From Dictyobacter kobayashii (lineage in GTDB: Bacteria; Chloroflexota; Ktedonobacteria; Ktedonobacterales; Ktedonobacteraceae): a stretch of 64,000 bases of DNA. The DNA is taken from NCBI RefSeq assembly GCF_003967555.1, contig NZ_BIFS01000001.1, positions 5,208,001-5,272,000 of the forward strand. Reading direction: 5' to 3'. Each line of letters begins with the position of its first letter. Position 1 is the first letter of the stretch. Of the stretch, positions 36,576 through 44,764 are shown piece by piece. Below the pieces are notes generated by a model. It ran no database searches. It was not told the DNA's origin and worked only from the letters and a program-made list of their open reading frames with translations. The translations under genes were made by a program, and so were the position numbers.

Positions 36576-37168
36576 GAGCGCGGCTCCTTACGATAGCGGC
36601 TCCCGGTGATGCACTGCCATTTCCACGTGCGCTCAAGAAAGTTATTCCATGTCCCTTCTTCATGAAAAACTACGGCCAGCCCCTCCGGCAGATATGCACG
36701 AAAGTCAGGTGCCTGGATGGAGCTGACCAGCTGGTTGGCGATGGCGAGTGAGTCGGCTTTTTCATATATTCTTCCCGCCGTGCGCCGAAACTGGCCATAT
36801 GTGTGTACCTCTATCTCGTCCCAATCATAGCCTTTATTAACCATTGAGCGGGTGGCACATACAATTTCTGCCATATTCGTTAGCGCAGGTTTGCATTCAA
36901 AGAGTGTGATAACGCCCTGCAGCGTGTTGATACCCAGGTGCATCACGCTATGGCAGGCCGGACACACCGTCTCCAGATTCTCCAGGCGATGATCGTCTTC
37001 GGCCCCAATATGATTTACCTGCATGAAGCGGCGACAACTGAGGGCGCAATAGACGCATGTATAGCCATCCCGTTCCAGTGCCTGTTTTCGAATCCTCCGC
37101 CATTCCTCTGGATCGCGCTCCTTGAACCACTCGCGCGCCGCCATCACCGATGGACGCAAAATTTTCAT
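36572..37168 (-). CDS. HNH endonuclease domain protein
   Basis: The 198-residue protein has an N-terminal HNH fold: zinc Cys pairs CVYC (38-41) and CPAC (69-72), catalytic-type His in QVNHIGAEDDHRLENLETVC. Residues after about 80 are unlike known nucleases and may recognise the target. The ATG at 37168 is preceded by GGAGGGT. It converges on the hydrolase gene with a 4-bp overlap of the stop codons. It has no methylase or phage neighbour, so it could be a stand-alone defence, repair or domesticated homing-type nuclease. Confidence 0.82.
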   Translation of the reverse strand: MKILRPSVMAAREWFKERDPEEWRRIRKQALERDGYTCVYCALSCRRFMQVNHIGAEDDHRLENLETVCPACHSVMHLGINTLQGVITLFECKPALTNMAEIVCATRSMVNKGYDWDEIEVHTYGQFRRTAGRIYEKADSLAIANQLVSSIQAPDFRAYLPEGLAVVFHEEGTWNNFLERTWKWQCITGSRYRKEPRS

Positions 37169-37271
37169 CAACCCTCCCTCTCCATTTGCATTTTCTTCTT
37201 GCTCAGTAGTATCACCCGTATGCGTTAGAAAAGCAACCTTTAGATCAGGGAGAACTGCAGCTATATTCTTT

Positions 37272-37473
37272 GAATGTGTCTTACTTCCATCATCATGGGA
37301 AGCATGTCGCTCCTGTGCGGGCGTGCGCTGACGCGCCCGAGCTTTTTTTTCTTGTGTGGTGCGAAAAGTGCGCCAGGCGCACTTTTCGCACCACACAAGA
37401 ATACTTCTTGTGCGCCAAAGGCGCTCAAACTCAGGCGTGAAGATTGCGGAGATCATGAGGATAAGACACATTC
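37272..37473. repeat. Palindromic element, family B, with 12-bp terminal inverted repeats
   Basis: GAATGTGTCTTA (37272-37283) is exactly inverted at 37462-37473. Inside are the family segment GTGCGGGCGTGCGCTGACGC, a perfect 26-bp-arm palindrome (37349-37401, one-base centre) and a mini-hairpin GCGCCAAAGGCGC. The ends match the element at 39983-40097, which lacks the long palindrome. Confidence 0.82.
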
Positions 37474-37501
37474 TTAGTGGCAATGATGAAAGTGTGGCAG
37501 C

Positions 37502-38374
37502 TTATTTCTGGACTCGTAGGAGCGTGTATCTCCATAATCCTGCTCGTAAGGCTCGATTCTGACAGATGCCAGCTTCAATTCCATGTAGACGAATGTCATT
37601 GTACAGGCCAATCCGGCACGCTACTCGGCCTATGGCGGCCACGATATCAGCTGTCGGCCATGTTGGCAGGTGCAACTTGCCTAACCAGTTCACGCTCGGT
37701 CGGATCTGCTCAGTGATATCACGGGTTTCCACCTTTTGAAACCCACTGGCCTGTAATGCCTGGATATATTCTGAGGTTGCAAGCAAGTCAGCCAGAGCCC
37801 AGCCCTTCAGCCAGGGCGTAAGCGTGGTTTTCTGGTCTGATGAGAGGGCGGGGGATTCTCGTAAGGTATAGTCAGCGATAATCAAGCGACCACCACCACG
37901 TAGCAGACGGTAGGCTTCGCGGAAAAACGCTTCCTTCTTATCTGAGTGTACTAAACTTTCCAATGCCCAGACGACATCAAAGGATTCATCTGGAAAAGTG
38001 GTTGCCGTGAAATTCATCTCAGCAAAGCTGACGCGATCCTCGACTCCTGACGTTTTCGCGAACCGCCTGGCTGCACTCACTTGTTCGGGCACCAGGTTAA
38101 TCCCTACCACCTGGCATCCCCTGTTTTTCGCCAACCAGATAGCAGAGCCGCCATAGCCACACCCTGCATCCAGCACTTGATCATCAGGAGAAATCGCAGC
38201 AAAACTTGCCAGGACCTCGTTCATCTTCAAAAGCGAGGTTCCGTGGCTTTTCACTGTGGAGTCATAATAGCCGAAGTGCATTGCTAAATTGGCCGGAGAA
38301 AACCAGTAGCGCCGATAGTCTGTTCCCGCTGCTTCATAGTATGCGACGACTTTGCTTTCTTGCGATGTCGACAT
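37502..38374 (-). CDS. Class I SAM-dependent methyltransferase next to the peptide array
   Basis: The 290-residue protein has a Rossmann methyltransferase fold: motif I VLDAGCGYGGSAIWLA, DRVSFAEMNFTATTFPDESF and FDVVWALESLVHSDKKEAFF, then LLRGGGRLIIADYTLRE. It resembles the group containing tocopherol, sterol-C24 and small-molecule C- and N-methyltransferases. The ATG at 38374 follows GAGGTGGG. It lies downstream of, and on the same strand as, the peptide gene at 38589-38808 (215-bp gap containing a hairpin). It could modify the peptide or be unrelated; sequence does not decide. Confidence 0.82.
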   Translation of the reverse strand: MSTSQESKVVAYYEAAGTDYRRYWFSPANLAMHFGYYDSTVKSHGTSLLKMNEVLASFAAISPDDQVLDAGCGYGGSAIWLAKNRGCQVVGINLVPEQVSAARRFAKTSGVEDRVSFAEMNFTATTFPDESFDVVWALESLVHSDKKEAFFREAYRLLRGGGRLIIADYTLRESPALSSDQKTTLTPWLKGWALADLLATSEYIQALQASGFQKVETRDITEQIRPSVNWLGKLHLPTWPTADIVAAIGRVACRIGLYNDIRLHGIEAGICQNRALRAGLWRYTLLRVQK

Positions 38375-38588
38375 TGGATCCCACCTCTTCTTAACTTTTT
38401 GCTTGAATCTTTCAAGCCTTAGCTGGGAAAAGCGTGCACAAAAAATGTTATGACCCCGATAAATGATTGTGAAGCATATAGATAGTGACATGCTCTGATG
38501 GATATCCTTACGGCTAAGCGATTCTTTCACTTTCAGCCGTCCGTCCGAGCATGTCACTTGTCTCTGGTTCTTATTGGGAATTGATCGT

Positions 38589-38808
38589 TTAGCAGCTGTG
38601 ATGGCGATGGTGGCGATGATGGTGGTGATGATGGTGATGGCGATCGCAGTCATAATCGCAATCGTCGTCATCATGATCGCAGTCGTCATAGTCATAGTCG
38701 CCGCCGCCGCTGCCACCGGAAACGGCGCTTAACTCTTGCTCGTTGAGCTCAAACTTCGCGGCTCTGGGCCTCGTCACGGCTGCTGTTGGAAGAGCGGAAG
38801 AATTTCAT
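38589..38808 (-). CDS. GG-leader Asp/Cys/His-rich peptide A, one-base frameshift in leader
   Basis: The ATG at 38808 has AAAGGG upstream and encodes MKFFRSSNSSRDEAQSREV. One extra T (TTT against TT in the copy at 40303) then ends the frame. The correct frame resumes at ELNEQELSAVSGG and continues to 38589. The mature part after GG is Gly-rich, then Asp/Tyr with three Cys, then about twelve His with interspersed Arg. It is almost identical to peptide C, so the intact form is clear. It precedes the methyltransferase gene on the same strand. The frameshift may be a sequence error. Confidence 0.72.
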
Positions 38809-38943
38809 GATCGGATACCCTTTCTGTACGCTGAGATGCGTACACTCTGTATTTTTCTCTGTTCGTTTCTTGCTACTCTTGCTGTTCTGGCTTGCTGGTT
38901 CTGTTTGGATCGTATGCTCTATGGATAGTATTGAATGGCCGGA

Positions 38944-39147
38944 TTATGAGCGATGGTGGCGATGATATGATGGTGTGGTGGTGGTGGCGATCGCAGTCAT
39001 AATCGCAATCGTCGTCATCATGATGCAGTCGTCATAGTCATAGTCGCCGCAGCCGCGGAAATAGCGGACAGTCTTGTCGTTCAGTTCGACATCGTTAGTG
39101 TTCTGGACGGTCTCGCGGTTGCTGTTGTTGGAGCGGAAAAGTTTCAT
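38944..39147 (-). pseudogene. Degenerate GG-leader peptide B
   Basis: The leader start MKLFRSNNSNRETVQNTNDV is identical to peptide D. Three single-base deletions then destroy the Gly-Gly site (ELNDKTVRYFRGCG in place of ELNEQELSAISGG). A fourth deletion after DYDYDDC throws the core out of frame, giving IMMTTIAIM. Four losses within 80 bp, all of G on the coding strand, suggest a true pseudogene rather than isolated base-calling errors. Confidence 0.7.
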
Positions 39148-39313
39148 GAGTGGATCCCTTTCTTTCTTTCTTGTTGTGTTTTTTCTCTTGTTCTGTTGCT
39201 TGGTTTTTTAAATTTGTCTTTTCACTACTTACGTCGTTCACTCATCTCTTGGAGGTCTCGACGTCTTTCTCTTATGTTTGCTTAGTCTTACCCTGAATGT
39301 GGATGAGCTGCCA

Positions 39314-39349
39314 TGATGCATATCACATGTTTAAGGTGATCTATATCAC
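39314..39349. promoter_or_regulatory. Tandem CRP-like dyads upstream of peptide B
   Basis: TGATGCATATCAC (39314-39326) and GTGATCTATATCAC (39336-39349) both match the GTGA-N6-TCAC arrangement of CRP-family sites, the first imperfectly. The same pair is conserved at 41028-41063 upstream of peptide D. They lie about 170-190 bp before the peptide start. Confidence 0.5.
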
Positions 39350-39427
39350 AAGGAATGTAGCATGTAGATCTTGGTGGGTATGATGGATTTCCATGATAGT
39401 GAGAGGGAAAATAAGCGCACCACTCTG

Positions 39428-39485
39428 GCGATAGATAAAGCGAGCTGGCAAGCTCCGTGGTTTGCCAGCTCGCTTTATCTATCGC
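39428..39485 (-). terminator. Long hairpin after the hypothetical gene
   Basis: Perfect 24-bp arms (39428-39451 and 39462-39485) with a 10-base loop lie just beyond the rebuilt stop of the gene at 39501-39949. Confidence 0.65.
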
Positions 39486-39500
39486 TGCAGGGAAATTGAA

Positions 39501-39949
39501 TTAGTCGTCGGAGGAGACCCATGACCAGGTGTCTTCCTCATAAGGAATATGGTCTTGCTCTAGCCAGGATTTAAAAGTGTTGAGATTTTGTTTCGCGCTA
39601 GCGGTTGCGGCCGTTGCGAGCTTTTGCTGCTGGAGAGTTGGGCGAACAGTGCTGCCAGGTTTGCCTGTCGCCCGCTTGGAGAGAGATTCACTTCGATATT
39701 GGCTTCCTGCTGTAGGCGCGCAAAAAAAGGCTCGGCATGTGTGGCAGGGATAATAAGGGTGTATTTATATTCGCGCCCTCCGCCGCCGCCTCGTGCTAAG
39801 TACTCATATTCTTCACACAGAAAAATAGATCCGACAGGTGTTATCGATATCGTAAGGCTATAATAGCGATCCACTTCCTTCTTGTATCCCTCGGTCACCT
39901 TCTGTTCCGGTAGAGACAGGTCCGCGCTTTGTTGTGGCTGTTCCGACAT
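39501..39949 (-). CDS. Hypothetical protein within the peptide array, frameshifted
   Basis: The frame from 39949 gives 129 residues ending at 39560. However, a one-base shift near 39650 opens a more natural tail (LQQQKLATAATASAKQNLNT, then FKSWLEQDHIPYEEDTWSWV and SSDD) ending at 39501, for about 149 residues. The N-terminus is polar. The middle has YYSLTISITPVGSIFLCEEY and a five-Gly run, and the tail is acidic with two Trp. No signal peptide, membrane helix or known family is recognised. Its location between the two peptide pairs suggests involvement with them, but no function can be assigned. Confidence 0.55.
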
Positions 39950-39982
39950 ACGCTCCCCTCCTTGGGTATCAATCCTTCCTCA

Positions 39983-40097
39983 GAATGTGTCCTACTCCCT
40001 CATCATGATCACCGTACTCTTCACGCCTGCGTTTGCGCGCCCGTCCGCGCAAGAGCGGCACGCATCCCATGATGATGAGGGATAATAGGACACATTC
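39983..40097. repeat. Palindromic element, family B, short form
   Basis: The 12-bp inverted repeats GAATGTGTCCTA (39983-39994) and TAGGACACATTC (40086-40097) match the ends of the element at 37272. Inside are complementary CCCTCATCATGAT-type segments and a GCGC-rich hairpin, but no long unique palindrome. Confidence 0.75.
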
Positions 40098-40302
40098 TCA
40101 TAGACACCATTATAGCAGCACTGCCATATCGATTCGGGGAGATAACGAGCTATTACCAGTTTACTTTCCGCTAATCAGGGATGGTGAAGTATATAGATAG
40201 TGACATGCTCTGACGGATACCCTACAGCTAAGCGATTCTTTCACTTTCAGCCGTCCGTCCGAGCATGTCACTTGTCTCTGGTTCTTATTGGGAATTGATC
40301 GT

Positions 40303-40521
40303 TTAGAAGTTGTGATGGCGATGGTGGCGATGATGGTGGTGGTGGTGGTGGTGGCGATCGCAGTCATAATCGCAATCGTCGTCATCATGATCGCAGTCGT
40401 CATAGTCATAGTCGCCGCCGCCGCTGCCACCGGAAACGGCGCTTAACTCTTGCTCGTTGAGCTCAACTTCGCGGGTCTGGACCTCGTCACGGCTGCTGTT
40501 GGAAGAGCGGAAGAATTTCAT
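40303..40521 (-). CDS. GG-leader Asp/Cys/His-rich peptide C (intact)
   Basis: The 72-residue peptide starts at 40521 with AAAGGG upstream. Leader residues 1-32 end VELNEQELSAVSGG, a canonical double-glycine processing site. The 40-residue core is SGGG, then an acidic stretch with 12 Asp, 3 Tyr and 3 Cys, then a tail with 12 His broken by Arg and ending NF. Cys, His and Asp are all metal ligands, so a zinc, copper or nickel-binding secreted peptide is a fair inference. No similar described RiPP or bacteriocin core comes to mind. Peptide D lies upstream on the same strand, 134 bp away. Confidence 0.82.
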   Translation of the reverse strand: MKFFRSSNSSRDEVQTREVELNEQELSAVSGGSGGGDYDYDDCDHDDDDCDYDCDRHHHHHHHHRHHRHHNF

Positions 40522-40655
40522 GATTGGATACCCTTTCTGTACGCTGAGATGCATACACTCTGTATTCTTTCTGTTCGCTTGTTTGTTATTATGGTGATCT
40601 GGCTTATTGTTTCGTTTAGATTGTGTGCTCTACCGATGGTTGTTGTATGGCCGGC

Positions 40656-40868
40656 TTAGAAGCTGTGATGGTGATGATGGCGATGATGATGGTGGTGATG
40701 GTGACGATCGCAGTCATAATCGCAATCGTCGTCATCATGATCGCAGTCGTCATAGTCATAGTCGCCGCAGCCGCCGGAAATAGCGGACAGCTCTTGCTCG
40801 TTCAGTTCGACATCGTTAGTGTTCTGGACGGTCTCGCGGTTGCTGTTGTTGGAGCGGAAAAGTTTCAT
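40656..40868 (-). CDS. GG-leader Asp/Cys/His-rich peptide D (intact)
   Basis: The 70-residue peptide starts at 40868 with AAAGGGA upstream. The leader (1-33) differs from that of peptide C at many positions but keeps MKxFRSxNS and VELNEQELSAISGG. The 37-residue core begins CGDYDYDDC, has four Cys in all, the same acidic Asp block and a 12-His tail ending SF. Conservation of leader and core polarity between C and D, despite divergence at other positions, supports selection on the peptide. Tandem CRP-like sites lie about 180 bp upstream. Confidence 0.82.
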   Translation of the reverse strand: MKLFRSNNSNRETVQNTNDVELNEQELSAISGGCGDYDYDDCDHDDDDCDYDCDRHHHHHHHRHHHHHSF

Positions 40869-41027
40869 GAGTGGATCCCTTTCTTTCTTGTTGTGTTTTT
40901 TTCTCTTGTTCTGTTACTTGTTTTTTTAATTTGTCTTTTCACTACTTACGTCGTTCGCTCATCTCTTGGAGGTCTCGACGTCTTTCTCTTATGTGCTTAG
41001 TCTACCCTGAATGTGGATGAGCTGCCA

Positions 41028-41063
41028 TGATGCATATCACATGTTTGAAGTGATCTATGTCAC
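41028..41063. promoter_or_regulatory. Tandem CRP-like dyads upstream of peptide D
   Basis: TGATGCATATCAC (41028-41040) and GTGATCTATGTCAC (41050-41063) repeat the arrangement seen at 39314-39349. They lie between the divergent peptide D and DUF3626 genes and could serve either. Confidence 0.5.
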
Positions 41064-41077
41064 ATAGGATGCAATGT

Positions 41078-41115
41078 ATTACTGGTTGGTGCCTAAAAGG
41101 TGCACGACCAGTAAT
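41078..41115. terminator. Hairpin in the divergent region
   Basis: ATTACTGGT pairs with ACCAGTAAT, with an inner GGTGC/GCAC stem. It sits between divergent genes, so it may be a 5'-leader structure of the DUF3626 transcript rather than a terminator. Confidence 0.35.
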
Positions 41116-41262
41116 TCTCTTGCTGCCCAGGTTAGCTCTCAAGCACCGCTTACGAGCCAAAGCGGACAAGCGGCCAGTTCGTAAGCGTTACTCGCATGAA
41201 TGAATGGTTCGTTTAAACAAGTAAAAGAACATCAAACTGAACAGGAAGAGGATATTTGCACG

Positions 41263-42384
41263 ATGGCTTTCAACCTCACCAACGCTCAACAAATGGCTCT
41301 TGATTTTGTGTATCAGCAAGCGACTCAGAATAAGAGGCAGGACACAGAAAGGATACAAAAGATACTCACTTTCTATGAGATTGGATGTAGTATCGCTGAC
41401 CTCGTAAACGCGATCTGTGATGTATCACACCTTACGATCAACTTTCACCCGGATCGGTTACTTACAGAGGGTCGTTCAGTGATTGCCGCGCTTTACGAAG
41501 AAGGAATATACCGCAGCCAGTTTGAAACCAAAATCTCTAATGGTGGGCTCACTGCATTTGCTGGTGGAGACCGAGATAAGTGGGAGGAGACGATGCTCGG
41601 TGGGGCGTACCAGGCTCCGGGAGTCACTGAGGCGGAACGTCCCAAGTATGGGGGCTTAAATCTGATGAACTACAGCGATGGGGCCTGCCCTCGCTTTGGT
41701 TCTTGTCATTTCCGCTTAAAGCAACACGTGTTGCGACGTGCCACACTTGTCTTTGGTGATAGCGTATCAGATCCTCAGGATAGAGGGTTGTTAAACGCCT
41801 TTGAGCCGGTTCTCGCAGGATTATTGGAAGAAATCAAGACTCATGGGAATGCGCTGGGGCGCCAGGAAGTAGATGTGACAACGTTTGTCAGTGCCTTACT
41901 TGATGCTGGCAATACCAGGGAGCGTTTCTTTCACCGGTCGCAGGGGCGTGCTCTTGATCATTATATTGAGGCACAAATACATGGCGATCTTCGTATGGCA
42001 GATGATATAGATGCACTTGTAGCAGACCCGTCATTCCAGAACACGGCCACCGGCGAACTATTGGCTGTGACCGCTAAGAAGTATGGCTTTCCCCTTGAAT
42101 GGCACGAAGGATTTGAGCTTCCCTTAGAAGAGGTGCCGAGCGACTTCCGTGGACCAGAAATGCCAGCCCTTGCTCAGCGCGTATTGGAAAATCACGCGCC
42201 AGAAAATGGCTATCTTGATGCCGCAACTATTGGGTTAGCCGCTGTTTCGGTTGTGGCTAACCCTGAGCAGTGGCAAGACTGGGGGTCACCCGAAGACACG
42301 CTCCAACACATAAAGTATTTGTGGCATATCCTTGTGGTCTATGGCAAATCGAAACCTCTTCCTGATTATCAAAAAAGCGTGTGA
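41263..42384 (+). CDS. DUF3626 domain protein
   Basis: The 373-residue protein matches DUF3626 along its length: INFHPDRLLTEGRSVIAALY, YRSQFETKISNGGLTAFAGG, WEETMLGGAYQ, RPKYGGLNLMNYSDGACPRF and GSCHFRL. The family has conserved His, Arg and Asp residues suggestive of an enzyme, possibly ADP-ribosyltransferase-like, but no activity is established to my knowledge. The ATG at 41263 is preferred because GGAAGAGG lies upstream; a start at 41200 lacks one. The gene is divergent from the peptide array and monocistronic. Toxin-like behaviour is possible but unsupported here. Confidence 0.8.
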   Translation: MAFNLTNAQQMALDFVYQQATQNKRQDTERIQKILTFYEIGCSIADLVNAICDVSHLTINFHPDRLLTEGRSVIAALYEEGIYRSQFETKISNGGLTAFAGGDRDKWEETMLGGAYQAPGVTEAERPKYGGLNLMNYSDGACPRFGSCHFRLKQHVLRRATLVFGDSVSDPQDRGLLNAFEPVLAGLLEEIKTHGNALGRQEVDVTTFVSALLDAGNTRERFFHRSQGRALDHYIEAQIHGDLRMADDIDALVADPSFQNTATGELLAVTAKKYGFPLEWHEGFELPLEEVPSDFRGPEMPALAQRVLENHAPENGYLDAATIGLAAVSVVANPEQWQDWGSPEDTLQHIKYLWHILVVYGKSKPLPDYQKSV

Positions 42385-42556
42385 AGGCTGCCTCATTTGT
42401 GCCGTATTGGATATCCTTTCACATGCATGCTTCGGTCAGGTTAGTGCAACATAACATCAAAAGGATACGGCCCGCAACCCCATCGTTTTTCTTGTATTCA
42501 TTACACCAGAAAGACCGTGCGGGCCTGGCTCGTCTCCTTGAGTTACCCCAATAGCC

Positions 42557-44389
42557 TCACCAGGAACAAGAAGAGGACGTGCTTTTTCTTGCCTGTGAGA
42601 TGGCCCAGGCGGCATTCACAAGACCGATGTGACTGAATGCCTGCGGGAAGTTGCCCAGCAACTCGCCGGTTGACGGGTCTACCTCCTCGGCGAGCAATCC
42701 AACATCATTAGCAAAGGCAATTGCTCGTTCAAAGGTCGCCCTGGCTTGTTCGACCTCGCCGGCCAGCGCCTGTGCGTGGGCTAGCCAGAAAGTGCAGAGC
42801 AGGAAGGTCCCTTCCTCATCTGCGAATCCATCAGGCGCCCGGTAACGGTAGACCAGGCCATGCCCATCGGTGAGCCGCTCGGCGATCGCATCAATGGTTG
42901 CCCGCATCCGCTGGTCGGTGGCGGGCAGGAACCCCACAATCGGCATCATGAGTGTGGAGGCGTCCAGCTCATCGGAGCCAAATGCCTGCGTAAACGCCTG
43001 GGCTTTCTCGCTCCAACCATGTTCGAGCATTGCGACCCGGATCTGTTCACGTGTCGCTGTCCATCCATCAACGCGGTCGGGCGCTCTCAGCAGATCCGTG
43101 AGCGCGATGGCGCAGTCGAGTGCCACCCAGCACATGAGTTTTGAGTAGAGAAAGTGCCTTGGTTCTCCTCGTACCTCCCAGATCCCCTGGTCTGGTTCCC
43201 GCCACTGTGCCGCGGCGGCGTCAGCGACCTCGACCAGAAATTGGCGTGTGGCCTCGTCGATCTTCTCAAGCTCGCCGCGCAGGAGGCGTACCGCGCTGAG
43301 AAGTTCCCCATAAATGTCGAGCTGGCGTTGCTTCCAGGCGCCGTTGCCAATGCGCACCGGCTGGCTACCCCGCCATCCGGAGAGGTGGCTGAGCGTGCGC
43401 TCGCTGAGATCGTGCTCGCCTCCGACTCCGAACATGATCTGCAGTCCTGGACTGCGCTGCATGTGTGTTGCCACCGCACCGGCCATCCAGTTGAAGAAGC
43501 GAAACGCTTCATGAGGGCAGGCCGCAACCCACAGCGCTTCCAGCGTCAGTGAGGCGTCGCGCACCCAGGTGTAGCGGTAGTCCCAATTGCGTTCACCTCC
43601 GATGGACTCGGGCAACGAGGTGGTTGGCGCGGCAACGATTGCTCCCGTGGGACGGAACATGAATGCCTGCAAGACACGGCCGCTGTGGTGAACCAGTTCC
43701 CGCCATGGTCCCTGATACGTCTGGTGCAGATCTGACCAGGTCCGCCATCCTCTGAGCGTATCGCGTATAGACCTGCTAATCGCCGCTGATGAACACGCCT
43801 GTAACTCGCTCTCCCAGCTTGCACGGTACTGCAGTGCGAAGCGTGCTTGCTGGCCAGCCTGGAGGGTGAAACGAGCACGTACCAGCGAGCCTTCAATGGG
43901 TAAATCCAGCAATGAGGATAACAGCAGGACAACCGCTCCACCACGGGCCATGACGCCTCCTCGAACTGGCCAGAGTTGCGGAAAGATAAGGCCATATTCA
44001 AACCGGGGAGCGTATTCAAGTTCTACCTCCACGCTACCATTCACGCATGAGATTGCACGTAGCAACATGCCAGGCGAGTTGGCACCCAGTTCGTGCCCGC
44101 GCTCATGGTGCCCGATTGCCATAGTATCGACCAGTACCGCTCTGCCCGTTGGGGTGTGGAAAGTCGTCTCAAGTACCATGCTCCGCTCCAGGTAGCGGCG
44201 GCTCACCTCGGAGGGACCCACCGTAACCATGGACCAATGTCCCGCTTGATCGTCCAGTAGCCGGGCAAAGACCGATGGCCCATCAAATCGAGGGAAGCAT
44301 AGCCAATCGATGGAGCCAGCGCGGCTTACCAGCGCGGCTGAGCGACAGTCTGATAACAGGGCATAGTCGGCGATGGGTAAGTTGCTCAT
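42557..44389 (-). CDS. GH15-family glucoamylase/trehalase-like hydrolase
   Basis: The 610-residue cytoplasmic protein has the bacterial GH15 layout: an N-terminal beta-sandwich (PIADYALLSDCRSAALVSRA, GSIDWLCFPRFDGPSVFA) and an (alpha/alpha)6 barrel (SIGGERNWDYRYTWVRDASL, QLDIYGELL, DQGIWEVRG with the probable acid Glu, EEGTFLLCTFW with the probable base Glu, FSHIGLVNAAW). Relatives hydrolyse trehalose, maltose or glucans. The ATG at 44389 is preceded by AGGAGAGAG. It is divergent from the sugar ABC operon, a sensible pairing for carbohydrate use. Confidence 0.9.
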   Translation of the reverse strand: MSNLPIADYALLSDCRSAALVSRAGSIDWLCFPRFDGPSVFARLLDDQAGHWSMVTVGPSEVSRRYLERSMVLETTFHTPTGRAVLVDTMAIGHHERGHELGANSPGMLLRAISCVNGSVEVELEYAPRFEYGLIFPQLWPVRGGVMARGGAVVLLLSSLLDLPIEGSLVRARFTLQAGQQARFALQYRASWESELQACSSAAISRSIRDTLRGWRTWSDLHQTYQGPWRELVHHSGRVLQAFMFRPTGAIVAAPTTSLPESIGGERNWDYRYTWVRDASLTLEALWVAACPHEAFRFFNWMAGAVATHMQRSPGLQIMFGVGGEHDLSERTLSHLSGWRGSQPVRIGNGAWKQRQLDIYGELLSAVRLLRGELEKIDEATRQFLVEVADAAAAQWREPDQGIWEVRGEPRHFLYSKLMCWVALDCAIALTDLLRAPDRVDGWTATREQIRVAMLEHGWSEKAQAFTQAFGSDELDASTLMMPIVGFLPATDQRMRATIDAIAERLTDGHGLVYRYRAPDGFADEEGTFLLCTFWLAHAQALAGEVEQARATFERAIAFANDVGLLAEEVDPSTGELLGNFPQAFSHIGLVNAAWAISQARKSTSSSCSW

Positions 44390-44764
44390 GTTCTCTCTCC
44401 TCGGATCTTCCGTCGCAGTCATATGGTCAATACTCTGAAAGGCAGAAGTTTCTGGCATCCGGACGGTATCGATACAATGCACGCACAGATTCCTGTATTT
44501 TTATCATACACCATCCTTTGGTCGTTATCTTTGTTAACATTCTGAACCATTGCAGCGAATTACTGTATGTGGAGCTCACACATACTTGTTTCTTTTAGTC
44601 AGGCCAGTGTCTCCCAAAAAGATACTATGCCCTCTGGCTGTTAATAGAGGGAGAAGCGCACTGGCTATTCTCGTGCCTGCCGGCACAGGTTGCCTGATCA
44701 GATCGTTGACCATTTATTTGACCTCATCGGAGTCATCATCAAAAAATAGAGTCGAAAGGTAACA
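44390..44764. other. Divergent promoter region, GH15 / sugar ABC operon
   Basis: The 375-bp gap between divergent genes must hold both promoters. I see no clear operator palindrome or repeat. A GAAAGG motif lies just before the ATG at 44765. Confidence 0.4.

Larger units (their letters stand above)
38460..39360 (-). repeat. Segmental duplication, left copy (pairs with 40175-41063)
   Basis: This block contains two GG-leader peptide genes, their upstream CRP-like sites and a downstream hairpin. It is nearly identical over long stretches to 40175-41063, offset by about 1.71-1.72 kb. It has many more small deletions than the right copy. A hypothetical gene (39501-39949) and a family B element lie between the copies. 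Confidence 0.85.
40175..41063 (-). repeat. Segmental duplication, right copy (pairs with 38460-39360)
   Basis: This copy holds intact peptide genes C and D with conserved upstream region and downstream hairpin (inverted AGTGACATGCTC). It is the better preserved of the two blocks. Confidence 0.85.

Noticed and set aside
40623-41000. Hydrophobic plus-strand frame across peptide D
   Set aside because: It is the mirror of Asp/His codons read on the other strand. The minus-strand peptide has a ribosome-binding site, leader motif and conserved homologues.
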